Shown: positions 33,785 to 43,757, counted from the first letter of the stretch. The stretch is 64,000 nucleotides of DNA from Chloroflexota bacterium (GCA_016219545.1 JACRMH010000048.1:94782-158781); one strand, 5' to 3'. Numbers and translations: made by a program. The notes: generated by a model from the sequence alone, not told the origin.

Positions 33785-33811
33785 TATACAACGTTTATTT
33801 ATTTATGTCAA
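33783..33811 (-). promoter_or_regulatory. Sigma-70-type promoter of tetR
   Basis: On minus, TTGACA (33806-33811) and TATATT (33783-33788) are separated by exactly 17 bases. Transcription should start near 33776. Confidence 0.75.
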
Positions 33812-33912
33812 GAGTTAAACGGAAAAGTCCAATTACTATTTCTGATATAATCCCAACGCACAATCGGTCTTTCCGTGGGGATATGGCCGCACATAAAATT
33901 CTTTCAAGGTAA

Positions 33913-34755
33913 ATGCAAATGCAAAATTTTATTACCATCGAACAGATCGACTCAGTGACTCAAGCTATAAAAAAACAAATATCCATTCAACCTGTTGTGG
34001 GGATCATTCTCGGCTCGGGGCTTAACGATCTGGCTGATTCTGTTCAAAAAGCTGTCCGCATCTCTTATAGCGACCTCCCCAACTTCCCCGTCTCAACGGT
34101 TCATGGGCACGCTGGGTGTTTTGTGATCGGCGAGCTCGAAGGTAAACCTGTTTTAGTCATGCAGGGACGTATTCACTATTATGAAGGCTACACCATGGGA
34201 CAAGTCACCCTGCCCGTTCGTGTAATGCAAAGACTGGGAATTCCCAATCTAATCGTCACCAATGCCGCAGGAGGCGTTCACCCTGATTTTGAACCCGGTG
34301 ATGTCATGCTCATTACCGACCAATTGAATTTGATGGGCATGTCCGGCTTGAACCCACTCATGGGTCCAAACCTGGACGAGATTGGCACACGCTTCCCCGA
34401 CATGAGCCGTCCTTATGATCCTCAATATTGCGATCTGGCCCGGAATATTGCAAAAGAAAATAAAATAACCTTGCGTGAAGGCGTATACGCCGGTTTGAGC
34501 GGACCGTCATTTGAATCCCCCGCAGACCTGCGTTTCCTGCGCCTTGCTGGAGCAGACGCAGTCGGCATGTCCACTGTGCCAGAAGTGATCATTGCACGGC
34601 ACGGAAATATGCGCGTGCTTGGTCTTTCAGGCGTTAGCAACAAGGCCAATCTTGACGGGACTACTGTCACCACCCATGAAGAAGTGATCGAAGCCGGAAA
34701 AGTAATCACTCCCAAGGTTGAGAAAATCATCCGCGGTGTATTACGCGGTTTATAA
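33913..34755 (+). CDS. punA: Purine nucleoside phosphorylase
   Basis: A 280-residue trimeric-type purine nucleoside phosphorylase that splits inosine and guanosine with phosphate for purine salvage. Signatures: GIILGSGLNDLADSV (phosphate loop), the Arg/His region GRIHYYEGY, VTNAAGGVHPDF, the purine-site Glu in GPSFESPADLRFL, and the family signature AVGMSTVPEVIIARH. AAGG lies upstream, with MQMQ giving two possible ATGs 6 bases apart. A membrane-protein gene follows after 18 bases. Confidence 0.95.
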   Translation: MQMQNFITIEQIDSVTQAIKKQISIQPVVGIILGSGLNDLADSVQKAVRISYSDLPNFPVSTVHGHAGCFVIGELEGKPVLVMQGRIHYYEGYTMGQVTLPVRVMQRLGIPNLIVTNAAGGVHPDFEPGDVMLITDQLNLMGMSGLNPLMGPNLDEIGTRFPDMSRPYDPQYCDLARNIAKENKITLREGVYAGLSGPSFESPADLRFLRLAGADAVGMSTVPEVIIARHGNMRVLGLSGVSNKANLDGTTVTTHEEVIEAGKVITPKVEKIIRGVLRGL

Positions 34756-34761
34756 TCTTGT

Positions 34762-34767
34762 TAAAAT
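34762..34767 (+). promoter_or_regulatory. TAAAAT -10-like box, leaderless spacing
   Basis: TAAAAT lies 6 nt before the ATG at 34774. A second box, TATAAT, lies at 34751-34756 within the end of punA. Confidence 0.4.
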
Positions 34768-34773
34768 TCAAGA

Positions 34774-35454
34774 ATGGCAGAATTATATAAATTCATTTCC
34801 TCCTATGAGGCATTCATCTACATCGTGTTGGCAATCGGTGGTTTGTTCGCTTTTCGCTGGCTTTATCGTTCATGGCAAGAATGGCAAACCGCAGTTTACA
34901 GTTTGGAGCGTCAGTTTTCGATCCGTCGCTTGGGGCAGTCTGCTACCATCGCGGCTCTGATCATCATTCTGTTTTGCTTTGAATTTTCCATGGCCACATT
35001 TATTATTCCTGGGCTTCCCGCAGACGCCTTCCTTGGCACTCCAACAAGGGACTTTATCTCCACCCCAACAGGCACTCTCTCAGCGGACATGATGACTCAA
35101 TTCGCGAACATCCCTCCCCAATCAACGCCATCGAACACAATGGGATGCACCCCAAACCAGATCATGATCACTTCACCCAAAGCCGGCGAAGAGGTAAAAG
35201 GTTCGCTTGAATTGATCGGGACTGTGAACATTGAAAATTTTGGTTTTTATAAATACGAAGTTGCCCCGCAGGAAAGTGACACATGGGCAACGATTTCTGC
35301 CGGACGCAAAATCGTCATCAACGGCTCTCTCGGTCGTTGGGACACCACCGCCTTAACTCCCGGTTACTATCAATTAAGACTCGTTGTCACTGACAACCAG
35401 GGGCAAGCCTTGCAAGCCTGCGTTGTGCCTATTCGCGTTGTTCCAGTTCAATAA
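34774..35454 (+). CDS. Membrane-anchored protein with Ig-like domain, unknown
   Basis: A 226-residue protein. Two hydrophobic segments near the N-terminus (about 12-30 and 55-75) are followed by a Pro/Thr linker and an extracytoplasmic beta domain (ITSPKAGEEVKGSLELIGTV, WDTTALTPGYYQLRLVVTD) of the Ig-like/Big type seen in Chloroflexota envelope proteins. Function unknown. No ribosome binding site is seen. Confidence 0.78.
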   Translation: MAELYKFISSYEAFIYIVLAIGGLFAFRWLYRSWQEWQTAVYSLERQFSIRRLGQSATIAALIIILFCFEFSMATFIIPGLPADAFLGTPTRDFISTPTGTLSADMMTQFANIPPQSTPSNTMGCTPNQIMITSPKAGEEVKGSLELIGTVNIENFGFYKYEVAPQESDTWATISAGRKIVINGSLGRWDTTALTPGYYQLRLVVTDNQGQALQACVVPIRVVPVQ

Positions 35455-35472
35455 TTTATTCTAGGATTCGCT

Positions 35473-36012
35473 ATGTCTGAACTTCAAATTCGACCAACAA
35501 TTGCGGGCGATCTTTCCCGCCTGATGGGGTTTGACCATTCCATCTCCAGCGAATCAGTCTGGCAGTTGGAACTGCGCCGGGAGATCGGGCAGACCACGGC
35601 TGCGTTTCGCGAAGTGCGCTTGCCTCGCTCGATTGCTGTAGCTTATCCTCATAATCCGTTTGCATTAGCCGATGACTGGACAAGAAAATCCATGATGTAC
35701 ACCGCCTTGGTCGGACAGGAGCCCATCGGCTACATTGGTCTGTTGGAGCGTGGAACAGGCTCTGTGGTGTATGTCACTGACCTCGCGGTGAACATGGCAC
35801 ACCGTCGCCAGGGCGTAGGGAATGCCCTATTGGGGGCCGCGCAGGATTGGGCGGCGGGAAGATCGCATCGTCGCATTATCATTGAAATGCCTTCAAAAAA
35901 TCTTGCAGCCATCCGCCTCGCCCAAATAAGCGGATATGAATTCTGCGGGTATAATGACCAATATTATTTGAATCAAGATGTGGCTTTGTTTTTCGGGAAA
36001 ACTTTAAAGTAG
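35473..36012 (+). CDS. GNAT family N-acetyltransferase
   Basis: A 179-residue acyltransferase. The acetyl-CoA motif is VNMAHRRQGVGNALLGAAQ (R/Q-x-x-G-x-G/A), followed by IIIEMPSKNLAAIRLAQISG and YEFCGYND. The fold length is normal. The acceptor is unknown. It sits in a plus-strand run with the membrane sensor gene. Confidence 0.9.
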   Translation: MSELQIRPTIAGDLSRLMGFDHSISSESVWQLELRREIGQTTAAFREVRLPRSIAVAYPHNPFALADDWTRKSMMYTALVGQEPIGYIGLLERGTGSVVYVTDLAVNMAHRRQGVGNALLGAAQDWAAGRSHRRIIIEMPSKNLAAIRLAQISGYEFCGYNDQYYLNQDVALFFGKTLK

Positions 36013-36062
36013 ATATTGTGCGGCTTGAGCCGCTTTAGTAAATTTTTATTGGAAGGGTTTAC

Positions 36063-37973
36063 ATGATTAACGGTTGGATGGACACGGTACTGGCGGGGAT
36101 CCAGACTCTCAACCAGATACTAACGGCGGGGATCTCGATTACGGCGTTTTCGCTATTTCTATATGCGCTATCCTTTAATTTGCGCGATAGAGTAGCGCGT
36201 TCATTCGCCATTATTTTGCTATGCGTGGTGATCGTTTTCACGGCCGAGGCATTACAAGATCAATCGTTGACGATTCGAACGATTGACTTGCTTTTACATA
36301 TCCAATGGTTTGGAATTGTATTTCTCCCGGCAGCTTACTTACATCTCTCTGACGCATTGCTTGTGACGGCCGGACGGCCATCACGCGGCAGAAGAAGACT
36401 CGCCGTGCGCGGCATGTACGTTGTCTCTGCTTTTTTCCTTGTTCTACTTGCATTCGGATATTTACTCGGACCGATCGTTCCTGACGGGAAGCCTGCTCCC
36501 CATCTCATGCGGACGATGTGGACCGAGGTCTTTACCCTGTTCTACGTTGCCTCGATGGTCTGGGCTGGAATAAATTTTTCACGTGCCTACAGCCTCATGT
36601 TGACACGCTCTGGGCGGCGGCGTATGTTGTACCTGATGGCTGGTGCGACCGCTCCGGCGCTTGGCTCGTATCCGTATCTCCTGTTCGGTTACGGACTTGC
36701 GTCCCAGCATCCATATTTATTTTGGAGCGTGGCAACGCTCATTAATATTCTGGTCGGCGCTTTGGTTATTGTGATGGCTTATGCCGTGGCCTTCTTTGGC
36801 GTTTCATGGCCTGACCGTGTGATCAAAAGCCGTCTCTTCAAATGGATCATGCGCGGACCGGTGACCGCTTCAGCCGCCCTGGCATTGATGACAGTTGTCC
36901 GGCGCGGCGGGGAATTATTCGGGTCACCCTATAATGCCTTTGTTCCATTTATTGTGGTTGTTACTGTTTTGTCGCTTGAGCATGGGATTACTTTTGCCGC
37001 ACCCCTCTGGGAACGCTGGTTGTTTTTTGGAAGCGACCGCGGCGAACTGCAAGTACTTCAAAACTTTGAAGAACGCCTATTAACCCAAAGCGACTTACAA
37101 CAATTTCTGGAAGCGGTCCTGGCGGCAGTCCGCGACCATCTGCAATCTCCGTCTGCTTTTGTTGCAGCGCTGGATGACGAGACATTATCACCAATTGTGG
37201 TGGCGGGGAATCGCTCCATGCTCGATCAGGAAAGCTTGATCGAAGCCTTGGAGAAATTACAAGGTGAAACACGCCGCGAGTTTCAATGGGGAAATTTCCT
37301 GGTGCTGCCCTTGCATCGCCGCCGAACCTCCGAAATGGATCAGGATGAAATCCCGCCTTTGCTTGGCTTGCTTGGTGTAGCAAGGCACGAGAATCAAAAA
37401 CTTGAGCGCGAGCAACGGGATGCATTATGGCTGCTTGCGGACCGGGCTGCCTTTGCGCTGGAAGATCGTCAATTACAACAACGGGTCTTCCGTTCCCTTG
37501 TTGACCTCCAGCCGCAAGTGGAAATGATCCAGCGGATGCGCGCAGCAGGCCGTTATGACTCGCGAGTTAGTCTATTGGCAGAGCCTCTTTTACAGGAAGC
37601 AGATCTTGCAGATTGGGTCAAAGATGCGCTCACCCATTACTGGGGCGGACCCAAGCTTACGAATAATCCGTTGAACAAACTTCAAGTTGTCCGGGAACTG
37701 GCCGAGCAGGATGATGGCAACTCAGCCAATGCACTCCGTTCCTTATTACGCAAGGCAGTGGATCAAGTCAAGCCAAAAGGAGATCGCAAATTCACCACGG
37801 AATGGATCCTTTACAATATCCTTGAAATGAAATTCATTGAAGGACGAAAGGTGCGCGACGTGGCCTCACGACTAGCCATGTCTGAAGCGGACTTATACAG
37901 GAAACAGCGTGTGGCAGTGGAAGCGGTCGCAAAAGCGATCTTTGAAATGGAAGTGAACCTCAAAGATTCGTAG
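36063..37973 (+). CDS. Membrane sensor with GAF-like region and C-terminal helix-turn-helix
   Basis: A 636-residue protein. About seven hydrophobic segments fill residues 10-290 (ISITAFSLFLYALSF, SFAIILLCVVIVFTAEAL, FFLVLLAFGYLLGPI), like 7TM histidine-kinase N-terminal domains. A GAF-like region spans about 320-470 (QFLEAVLAAVRDHLQSPSAF, WLLADRAAFALEDRQLQQRV). The C-terminus (about 575-630) reads RKVRDVASRLAMSEADLYRK, a helix-turn-helix like sigma-factor or Fis-type ends. There is no kinase or GGDEF domain, so this may be a one-component membrane regulator. TTGGAAGGG precedes the ATG. Confidence 0.82.
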   Translation: MINGWMDTVLAGIQTLNQILTAGISITAFSLFLYALSFNLRDRVARSFAIILLCVVIVFTAEALQDQSLTIRTIDLLLHIQWFGIVFLPAAYLHLSDALLVTAGRPSRGRRRLAVRGMYVVSAFFLVLLAFGYLLGPIVPDGKPAPHLMRTMWTEVFTLFYVASMVWAGINFSRAYSLMLTRSGRRRMLYLMAGATAPALGSYPYLLFGYGLASQHPYLFWSVATLINILVGALVIVMAYAVAFFGVSWPDRVIKSRLFKWIMRGPVTASAALALMTVVRRGGELFGSPYNAFVPFIVVVTVLSLEHGITFAAPLWERWLFFGSDRGELQVLQNFEERLLTQSDLQQFLEAVLAAVRDHLQSPSAFVAALDDETLSPIVVAGNRSMLDQESLIEALEKLQGETRREFQWGNFLVLPLHRRRTSEMDQDEIPPLLGLLGVARHENQKLEREQRDALWLLADRAAFALEDRQLQQRVFRSLVDLQPQVEMIQRMRAAGRYDSRVSLLAEPLLQEADLADWVKDALTHYWGGPKLTNNPLNKLQVVRELAEQDDGNSANALRSLLRKAVDQVKPKGDRKFTTEWILYNILEMKFIEGRKVRDVASRLAMSEADLYRKQRVAVEAVAKAIFEMEVNLKDS

Positions 37974-38075
37974 CAATTGCAGCGCAACATTTATGTCGCA
38001 CTAAAAATGGTAAATTATTAATTGAATATCAGCGCAAACCGGCGCTAATTTTATAAAGTATGGGAAGGTGTGATT

Positions 38076-39050
38076 ATGACTGCTCAAAAGAATGGAAAGG
38101 AAAATCCGATGCCCGTCATCGACGAGGGCTGGTGGTCATCGGTGCTGGCGGAAGAGGGACGTTCGTCGGCGCAAGCAACACCTCGGGCGGCGGGGAGCAA
38201 GCCTGAGGTCAAGGATGAGACGAAGACTGTTTCGTCAGATAAAAAGCCTGCGCCAAATTGGGATCAGGTCAAGGATCTATACATGCGCGATCAGATCATA
38301 GACCTGACGGTGACCGGTCACAACCGCGGCGGGTTGCTTGTGGAAGGCGATGGACTATATGGCTTCGTGCCCTTCTCACATCTAACCGAGTTGGCGGGTA
38401 AAACAGAAAACGGTGATCGTGACCATGACCTGGAGTCTTATGTCGGGCGGCCGCTTCGCTTGAAGATCATCGAATGTGTGCCGGAAGACGGGCGCGTTGT
38501 TTTCTCCGAGCGCGCGGCTCAATCTGAATCTGGCAGGCGCGCGGAATTATTTCATGCCCTGCAGCCAGGTCAACATGTTCAAGGTGTAGTCACCAACATC
38601 ACCGACTTTGGCGTATTTGTTGACCTTGGCGGCGTTGAAGGATTGATCCACATCTCTGAATTATCATGGGGACGAGTCACACATCCCAACCAGATCGTAA
38701 AAATGGGCAGCACCATTGACGTTCAAGTCCTGGACCTTGCCCCCGAACGCTGTCGCGTTGCATTGAGCTTAAAGCGGATGAATCCAAACCCCTGGCAGAA
38801 CGCCTCCGTTGAATTCCCTGAAGGCTGCACCAAAACAGCCACCATTACCAGCGTGCTCTCCTATGGCGCATTCGCCCGTTTGGAAGACAGCGGCGTTGAA
38901 GGACTTATTCACGCCTCTGAAATTCCGGAGGCAAACGGCGCTCCTGTAAAAGAAGTACTTTCAGAAGGACAAGTCGTACAAGTTCGAGTCCTGCATCTGG
39001 ATGCCGCACACCAGCGCATGGGACTCAGCATGAGGCTTCGCGAAGAGTAA
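38076..39050 (+). CDS. S1 RNA-binding domain protein (RpsA-like)
   Basis: About 324 residues with a low-complexity N-terminus and three S1 (OB-fold) domains. The first is about 75-150 ([20 protein letters not shown]), the second 165-240 ([20 protein letters not shown] then LIHISELSW), the third 250-320 ([19 protein letters not shown] then [10 protein letters not shown]). It resembles short S1-like proteins that bind mRNA at the ribosome. I chose ATG 38076 over GTG 38070; AAGG lies upstream. It precedes ftsK by 5 bases, so the two may be co-transcribed. Confidence 0.9.
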   Translation: MTAQKNGKENPMPVIDEGWWSSVLAEEGRSSAQATPRAAGSKPEVKDETKTVSSDKKPAPNWDQVKDLYMRDQIIDLTVTGHNRGGLLVEGDGLYGFVPFSHLTELAGKTENGDRDHDLESYVGRPLRLKIIECVPEDGRVVFSERAAQSESGRRAELFHALQPGQHVQGVVTNITDFGVFVDLGGVEGLIHISELSWGRVTHPNQIVKMGSTIDVQVLDLAPERCRVALSLKRMNPNPWQNASVEFPEGCTKTATITSVLSYGAFARLEDSGVEGLIHASEIPEANGAPVKEVLSEGQVVQVRVLHLDAAHQRMGLSMRLREE

Positions 39051-39055
39051 ATTCC

Positions 39056-41272
39056 ATGCCCAAAAACAATTCCGCCAGCAAAAGAAAATACGAGCATAAT
39101 GAGCCGTCCCCGAATGCCGACTGGCTCGAGCGGTTATCAAATTTCAATTTGCATTTTGGGCGTTTCTTCAGGGATTCAGTCGGTGTAATTCTCATCGCCT
39201 TCGCGTTGATGGTTTTTCTTGCGATGTGGACTTTTACTGAAGGAACACTCCTTACACCGATCGCTGATTTCATAAATCTTTGGTTTGGATGGGGCGGCAT
39301 CCTAATTCCGCTGAGTATGGGATATCTTGGATTCTCACTTTTACAGCATAACGGAAGCGACATCCACTGGGGACGGATCATCTCCCTCGAGCTCGCCTCT
39401 CTCCTAACCCTCGGCTTGCTTGCTGTTTTCGGGAGCAATGACCTCGCCCGGGCTGAGGCCGGCATGGACGGCGGACGCCTTGGCTGGGGATTGGTCACCC
39501 TTGCATGGAATACGCTAACAAAAGTTGGCGGCACACTCGTTGTCTTTCTGCTTTGGGCGTTCACAGTCATGGTCGGCTTCGGGTTATGGGATAAATTGGA
39601 AGCATGGCTTCTCACCTTGGCCGGCGAAGCACCGCCCGTTGTTGTTTCAACACCTGTACCTGTTGAACCCGAAAAAGAAAACGAACAACCGACCAAGTCC
39701 GCAACAGCGGCCTCGCGGAAGAAAACTCAGGCGATCCCGCCGGAGTTCCGCACAACATTTAAGTCATCTGAAAAAGCGGATGAAAAATCCGTCAAAGCGC
39801 CGCCGCGCGCGGAAGAACTCCCGCCGCTGAGTATCTTATTGGCCGAATCAGCTGTCCGTGCGGATGACCGGACCATTAATCAAACAGCGGGACTCATCAT
39901 GAAAACCCTGGCCGAGTTTGGCATCCCTGCAACTGTCATAGGTTATCGCGTCGGACCTTCCGTCACACAATTTGCGGTGCAGCCCGGCTTCATCAAAAAG
40001 CCCGGCTCTGATGAAGAAGACGCGCAACAAATGAAAGTACGCGTGGCGCAGATCGCTTCACTTGAAAAAGATATAGCGCTGGCATTATCCGCGCAGCGTT
40101 TGCGTATTGAAGCGCCTGTTCCCGGCAAACCTTATGTGGGTATCGAAGTACCGAACACGCACAGTTCGGTTGTGCGCTTAAAGACCATTTTGGAATCGGA
40201 AGCGTTTTTCAAGATCGGCACGCCGCTGACCATCGCCATCGGGCGTGATGTTTCAGGGCATCCATTGATCGCTGATCTGGCGCGTATGCCGCATTTGTTG
40301 ATCGCAGGTGCAACAGGTTCCGGTAAGTCCGTCTGCATTACATCCATTGCAGCCTGCCTCGCCATGAGCAACGCCCCTGAAGACCTGCGCATGGTGATGA
40401 TCGACTCGAAGATGGTGGAGTTGATCCGCTTTAATGGACTGCCGCATTTATACGGAAAGGTCGAAACGAACATCGAGCGCATTCTGGGCGTGCTGAAATG
40501 GGTGGTCGTTGAAATGGAGCATCGCTACCGCCTGCTCGAGTCCATGCACGCCCGCGACCTGGATGCTTATAACCGCAAGGTCACGCGCAAAGCGGACGGT
40601 GTTGCCCTGCCGCGTATCGTTGTGTTAATTGATGAACTCGCCGACCTAATGATGTCCGCTCCCGATGTGACCGAACATAATCTCGTGCGCCTCGCACAAA
40701 TGGCGCGCGCAACAGGTATTCATCTCGTTGTCGCTACTCAGCGCCCGTCTACAGATGTTGTCACAGGTTTGATCAAAGCCAACTTCCCAGCGCGTTTGGC
40801 CTTTGCTGTTTCCTCCGGCATTGATAGCCGTGTCATTTTGGACTACACCGGCGCAGAGTCCCTGCTTGGCAAAGGCGACCTGCTCTTTCTGAATCCCGAA
40901 GTCGGAAACCCTGTCCGCGCCCAAGGCGTGATGATCACAGACATGGAGATCGAACGTCTCATTTCACACTGGCAAAAGAACAGCGACAGCAAAGCCGATA
41001 ACACCCCGCCCTGGGAAAAACTGTTACAGGAACCCGATGAAAATGAAGACGATGGTTTGATCGAACAAGCCATCTCCATTGTGCGAAGCAGCCAGCGCGC
41101 CTCAGCCTCTTTGATCCAGCGCCGCTTGCGGATCGGTTATCCGCGTGCGGCACGCCTGCTTGACCAGCTTGAAGAGATGGGCGTTGTGGGACCCTCTCAA
41201 GGCGGTGGCAAGGAACGCGATGTTCTTGTCAGCGAAGAAGATTTGATGGATGAAGACAAGAGTAATGAATAG
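39056..41272 (+). CDS. ftsK: DNA translocase FtsK/SpoIIIE
   Basis: A 738-residue septal DNA pump that clears chromosomes at division. The N-terminus has four or five membrane segments (about 40-190). A Pro/Lys-rich linker (195-260) follows, then the alpha/beta motor (Walker A GATGSGKSV, Walker B IVVLIDELADLMM, VVATQRPSTDVVTGLIK) and the C-terminal winged-helix gamma domain (SASLIQRRLRIGYPRAARLL), which would recognise polar DNA motifs. The length fits short FtsK forms. It overlaps no gene; the pgsA-like gene begins 7 bases later. Confidence 0.96.
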   Translation: MPKNNSASKRKYEHNEPSPNADWLERLSNFNLHFGRFFRDSVGVILIAFALMVFLAMWTFTEGTLLTPIADFINLWFGWGGILIPLSMGYLGFSLLQHNGSDIHWGRIISLELASLLTLGLLAVFGSNDLARAEAGMDGGRLGWGLVTLAWNTLTKVGGTLVVFLLWAFTVMVGFGLWDKLEAWLLTLAGEAPPVVVSTPVPVEPEKENEQPTKSATAASRKKTQAIPPEFRTTFKSSEKADEKSVKAPPRAEELPPLSILLAESAVRADDRTINQTAGLIMKTLAEFGIPATVIGYRVGPSVTQFAVQPGFIKKPGSDEEDAQQMKVRVAQIASLEKDIALALSAQRLRIEAPVPGKPYVGIEVPNTHSSVVRLKTILESEAFFKIGTPLTIAIGRDVSGHPLIADLARMPHLLIAGATGSGKSVCITSIAACLAMSNAPEDLRMVMIDSKMVELIRFNGLPHLYGKVETNIERILGVLKWVVVEMEHRYRLLESMHARDLDAYNRKVTRKADGVALPRIVVLIDELADLMMSAPDVTEHNLVRLAQMARATGIHLVVATQRPSTDVVTGLIKANFPARLAFAVSSGIDSRVILDYTGAESLLGKGDLLFLNPEVGNPVRAQGVMITDMEIERLISHWQKNSDSKADNTPPWEKLLQEPDENEDDGLIEQAISIVRSSQRASASLIQRRLRIGYPRAARLLDQLEEMGVVGPSQGGGKERDVLVSEEDLMDEDKSNE

Positions 41273-41278
41273 ATCATC

Positions 41279-41902
41279 ATGAACTCAAAGCCAACTTTTA
41301 CCGACCAGTTACGCAAGCTATTCAAAGGCATCCTTGACCCAACCGGCGCATTTCTAAACCGCACCGGCTTGACCCCGAACGCCATCACCCTGCTGGGCTT
41401 GGTCGGAACTTCCATCGGCGCGTATATAATTGCGCAGGGCAAAATGACCACAGGCGGCATCGTACTACTGGTCTCCGTCCTCGTGGATGCCCTGGACGGT
41501 ACCATGGCGCGCCTGCGCGGAGAATCAAGTGACTTCGGTGGGTTCGTTGATTCGGTCAGCGACCGTTACGCTGAATTCATCACCTTTGGCGGGCTCTTGT
41601 ATTATTTTCTTGCGCAGGGAAATTTCAACGGGGTACTGGTCACATTTATTGCCACAGCCGGGTCAGTGCTTGTCTCATACGTTAAAGCGCGCGCAGAAGG
41701 ATTAGGATTTACTGCAAAGGTGGGCCTTCTTACGCGCGTGGAGCGTTACTTTGTTTTAATTCCCCTGCTCATATTTAACCAACCGTTCATCGCAGTGGTC
41801 CTGATCGCCATCTTTGGGAACGTCACCGCGCTTCAACGCATCCTCCACGTCCGCGCGCAGGGGCACGAACGCACTCGAAAAACAAAAGAGTACCTGCATT
41901 GA
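41279..41902 (+). CDS. CDP-alcohol phosphatidyltransferase (PgsA-like)
   Basis: A 207-residue integral membrane enzyme with the CDP-alcohol motif DALDGTMARLRG followed by the distal Gly and two Asp in GGFVDSVSDR (DxxDGxxARx8GxxxDxxxD). It should transfer a phosphatidyl group from CDP-diacylglycerol to an alcohol such as glycerol phosphate or inositol phosphate. Which acceptor cannot be decided; the short gene and position fit PgsA or phosphatidylinositol-phosphate synthase. Its stop overlaps the start of lgt, so the two are coupled. Confidence 0.9.
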   Translation: MNSKPTFTDQLRKLFKGILDPTGAFLNRTGLTPNAITLLGLVGTSIGAYIIAQGKMTTGGIVLLVSVLVDALDGTMARLRGESSDFGGFVDSVSDRYAEFITFGGLLYYFLAQGNFNGVLVTFIATAGSVLVSYVKARAEGLGFTAKVGLLTRVERYFVLIPLLIFNQPFIAVVLIAIFGNVTALQRILHVRAQGHERTRKTKEYLH

Positions 41903-42714
41903 TATCCATAACGGATGGTTTTTCTATCGGCATTTTACACTTCCTTTGGAGCGGCGTCTTAATTGCAATTGGCATTACCGCAGGATTTTTGTTCACCATA
42001 TATGAAGCTAAATATCGTAATTATGATCCTGATATTGTCTACGAACTTTTTCTGCCGTTGATATTTTGGGGGACGGTAGGCGCGCGCATCTGGCATATTC
42101 TCACCCCGCCTCTTTCTTCCGTTGAGATTGGTCTGACAACCCAATATTATTTCTCGCATCCGCTGGACGCGCTGGCTATCTGGATTGGAGGATTCGGGGT
42201 TCCCGGCGCATGGATCGGCGGACTCTTCGCTGTGTTCTTATTCGCACGAAAGAATCAACTCCCTTTATGGGAATTGGCGGATCTAATCGCCCCCGGGCTT
42301 GCCCTTGCTCATGCAATTGGTCGCCTTGGAAATTTTTTCAATCAAGAATTGTACGGTTTGCCAACAGACTTGCCATGGAGAATATTTATCGATCCTGCTC
42401 ATCGCCTATTGGGGTACGAAGCGGTTCAATACTATCATCCATTATTCGCTTACGAAGTAATCCTGAATATTGTCAATTTGGTCGTTCTGCTATGGCTTTC
42501 ACGTAAATTTTTTTATTGGCTCAAAGCAGGTGACCTCTTTCTCATCTATATTGGCCTTTATTCCTTCTTCCGCTTCTTTCTAGAAATCATCCGCCTTGAC
42601 GTTGCGTTGGTCAACGGCATTAATATCAATCAGATATTTTTTGTGTTCACATTTATTTACACTGTAATTGTCTTATTTATAAAGCGCCGCTTCCCGCAGA
42701 AGCAGATATTGTAA
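41899..42714 (+). CDS. lgt: Prolipoprotein diacylglyceryl transferase
   Basis: A 271-residue polytopic enzyme that moves diacylglyceryl to the lipobox cysteine. The signature GRLGNFFNQELYGLPTD is present, as is the conserved Tyr/His region PAHRLLGYEAVQYYHPLFAYE. The start is a TTG overlapping the pgsA-like stop by four bases. The many lipoproteins in this window (16.3-21.1, 11.8-13.4, 63.4 kb) would be its substrates. Confidence 0.94.
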   Translation: MISITDGFSIGILHFLWSGVLIAIGITAGFLFTIYEAKYRNYDPDIVYELFLPLIFWGTVGARIWHILTPPLSSVEIGLTTQYYFSHPLDALAIWIGGFGVPGAWIGGLFAVFLFARKNQLPLWELADLIAPGLALAHAIGRLGNFFNQELYGLPTDLPWRIFIDPAHRLLGYEAVQYYHPLFAYEVILNIVNLVVLLWLSRKFFYWLKAGDLFLIYIGLYSFFRFFLEIIRLDVALVNGININQIFFVFTFIYTVIVLFIKRRFPQKQIL

Positions 42715-42821
42715 GGTTTCTGTCAGGCTGGGTGGTGGCTGGGGGGGAATACAATTGTTGTTTGTTGTGCGGCAACGCATTCCACACTATAAAATCAAGG
42801 AAAATAACCCAAGGATCCTTC

Positions 42822-43757
42822 ATGATAGAAACTCACGACCTTAGTAAGCAATTCCATGATTTCATGGCTGTGGATGGGGTAAATCTTAATGTGCAAGCTG
42901 GTCAGATATTAGCATTATTAGGACAAAATGGCGCGGGCAAGACAACCACTGTCCGCATGTTGACATCCCTGCTCTACCCTTCGCGCGGATGGGCGCGGGT
43001 GGCCGGGTATGACGTTGCCAAAAACGGACATGATGTCCGCGCTTCTGTGGGTGTATTGACAGAGCAGCATGGTCTCTACATGCGCATGACCGCCATTGAA
43101 TATCTGGATTTCTTTGGGCAGGTCTACAGCCTTTCAGCATCAGCCCGCAAGTTACGAAGCGACCATTTGCTCGAATATTTTGGACTGACCGAATCAGCAC
43201 ACCGCAGGATCGGTGAATACTCAAAGGGGATGCGCCAAAAACTGGCATTGGCACGCGCCATGATGCACGACCCCGGTGTGCTTTTACTTGACGAACCTAC
43301 CTCGGCCATGGACCCGGAATCTGCGCGGTTGGTGCGAGATGAGATCGCGCGCTTGAAATCGTCACAGCGCACGATCGTGATCTGCTCGCACAACCTGACC
43401 GAAGTGGAATCTCTGGCAGATCAGATCGCCATTATCTACCGCGGACGGATTTTATTGCAGGGCACAATGGAAGAATTAAAGCGTGACGTGCTGGGTCCGC
43501 CGGAATATGAAATTCAGTTCACCGATGCATGGGATGCGAGCAGGTTGGAATTACCCAAAGATGTGGAAATGCTCTCTCGGACAGCGACCAGTTTCAAAGT
43601 CCGCGTGAAGCGTCCGCAGGAATCAAATCCACAGATATTAAAGTCCCTTTCCAAAACGTCCGCATCGGTGATGGCTTTTCAGGAAGAGCCGCGCACCCTC
43701 GAACAGGTATATCTTAAAGTGATGACAGATGCCAAAGGACGCGAAAATGTTCACTAA
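42822..43757 (+). CDS. ABC transporter ATP-binding protein
   Basis: About 311 residues. Walker A GQNGAGKTT, signature YSKGMRQKLALA, Walker B VLLLDEPTSAMDP and a His loop (VICSHNLTEVE) are all intact. The C-terminal extension (about 230-311) fits the drug/Na export (NatA/CcmA-like) type. I chose ATG 42822, with AAGGA 7 bases upstream, over a longer frame from 42732. It overlaps the permease gene and energises export through it. Confidence 0.94.
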   Translation: MIETHDLSKQFHDFMAVDGVNLNVQAGQILALLGQNGAGKTTTVRMLTSLLYPSRGWARVAGYDVAKNGHDVRASVGVLTEQHGLYMRMTAIEYLDFFGQVYSLSASARKLRSDHLLEYFGLTESAHRRIGEYSKGMRQKLALARAMMHDPGVLLLDEPTSAMDPESARLVRDEIARLKSSQRTIVICSHNLTEVESLADQIAIIYRGRILLQGTMEELKRDVLGPPEYEIQFTDAWDASRLELPKDVEMLSRTATSFKVRVKRPQESNPQILKSLSKTSASVMAFQEEPRTLEQVYLKVMTDAKGRENVH

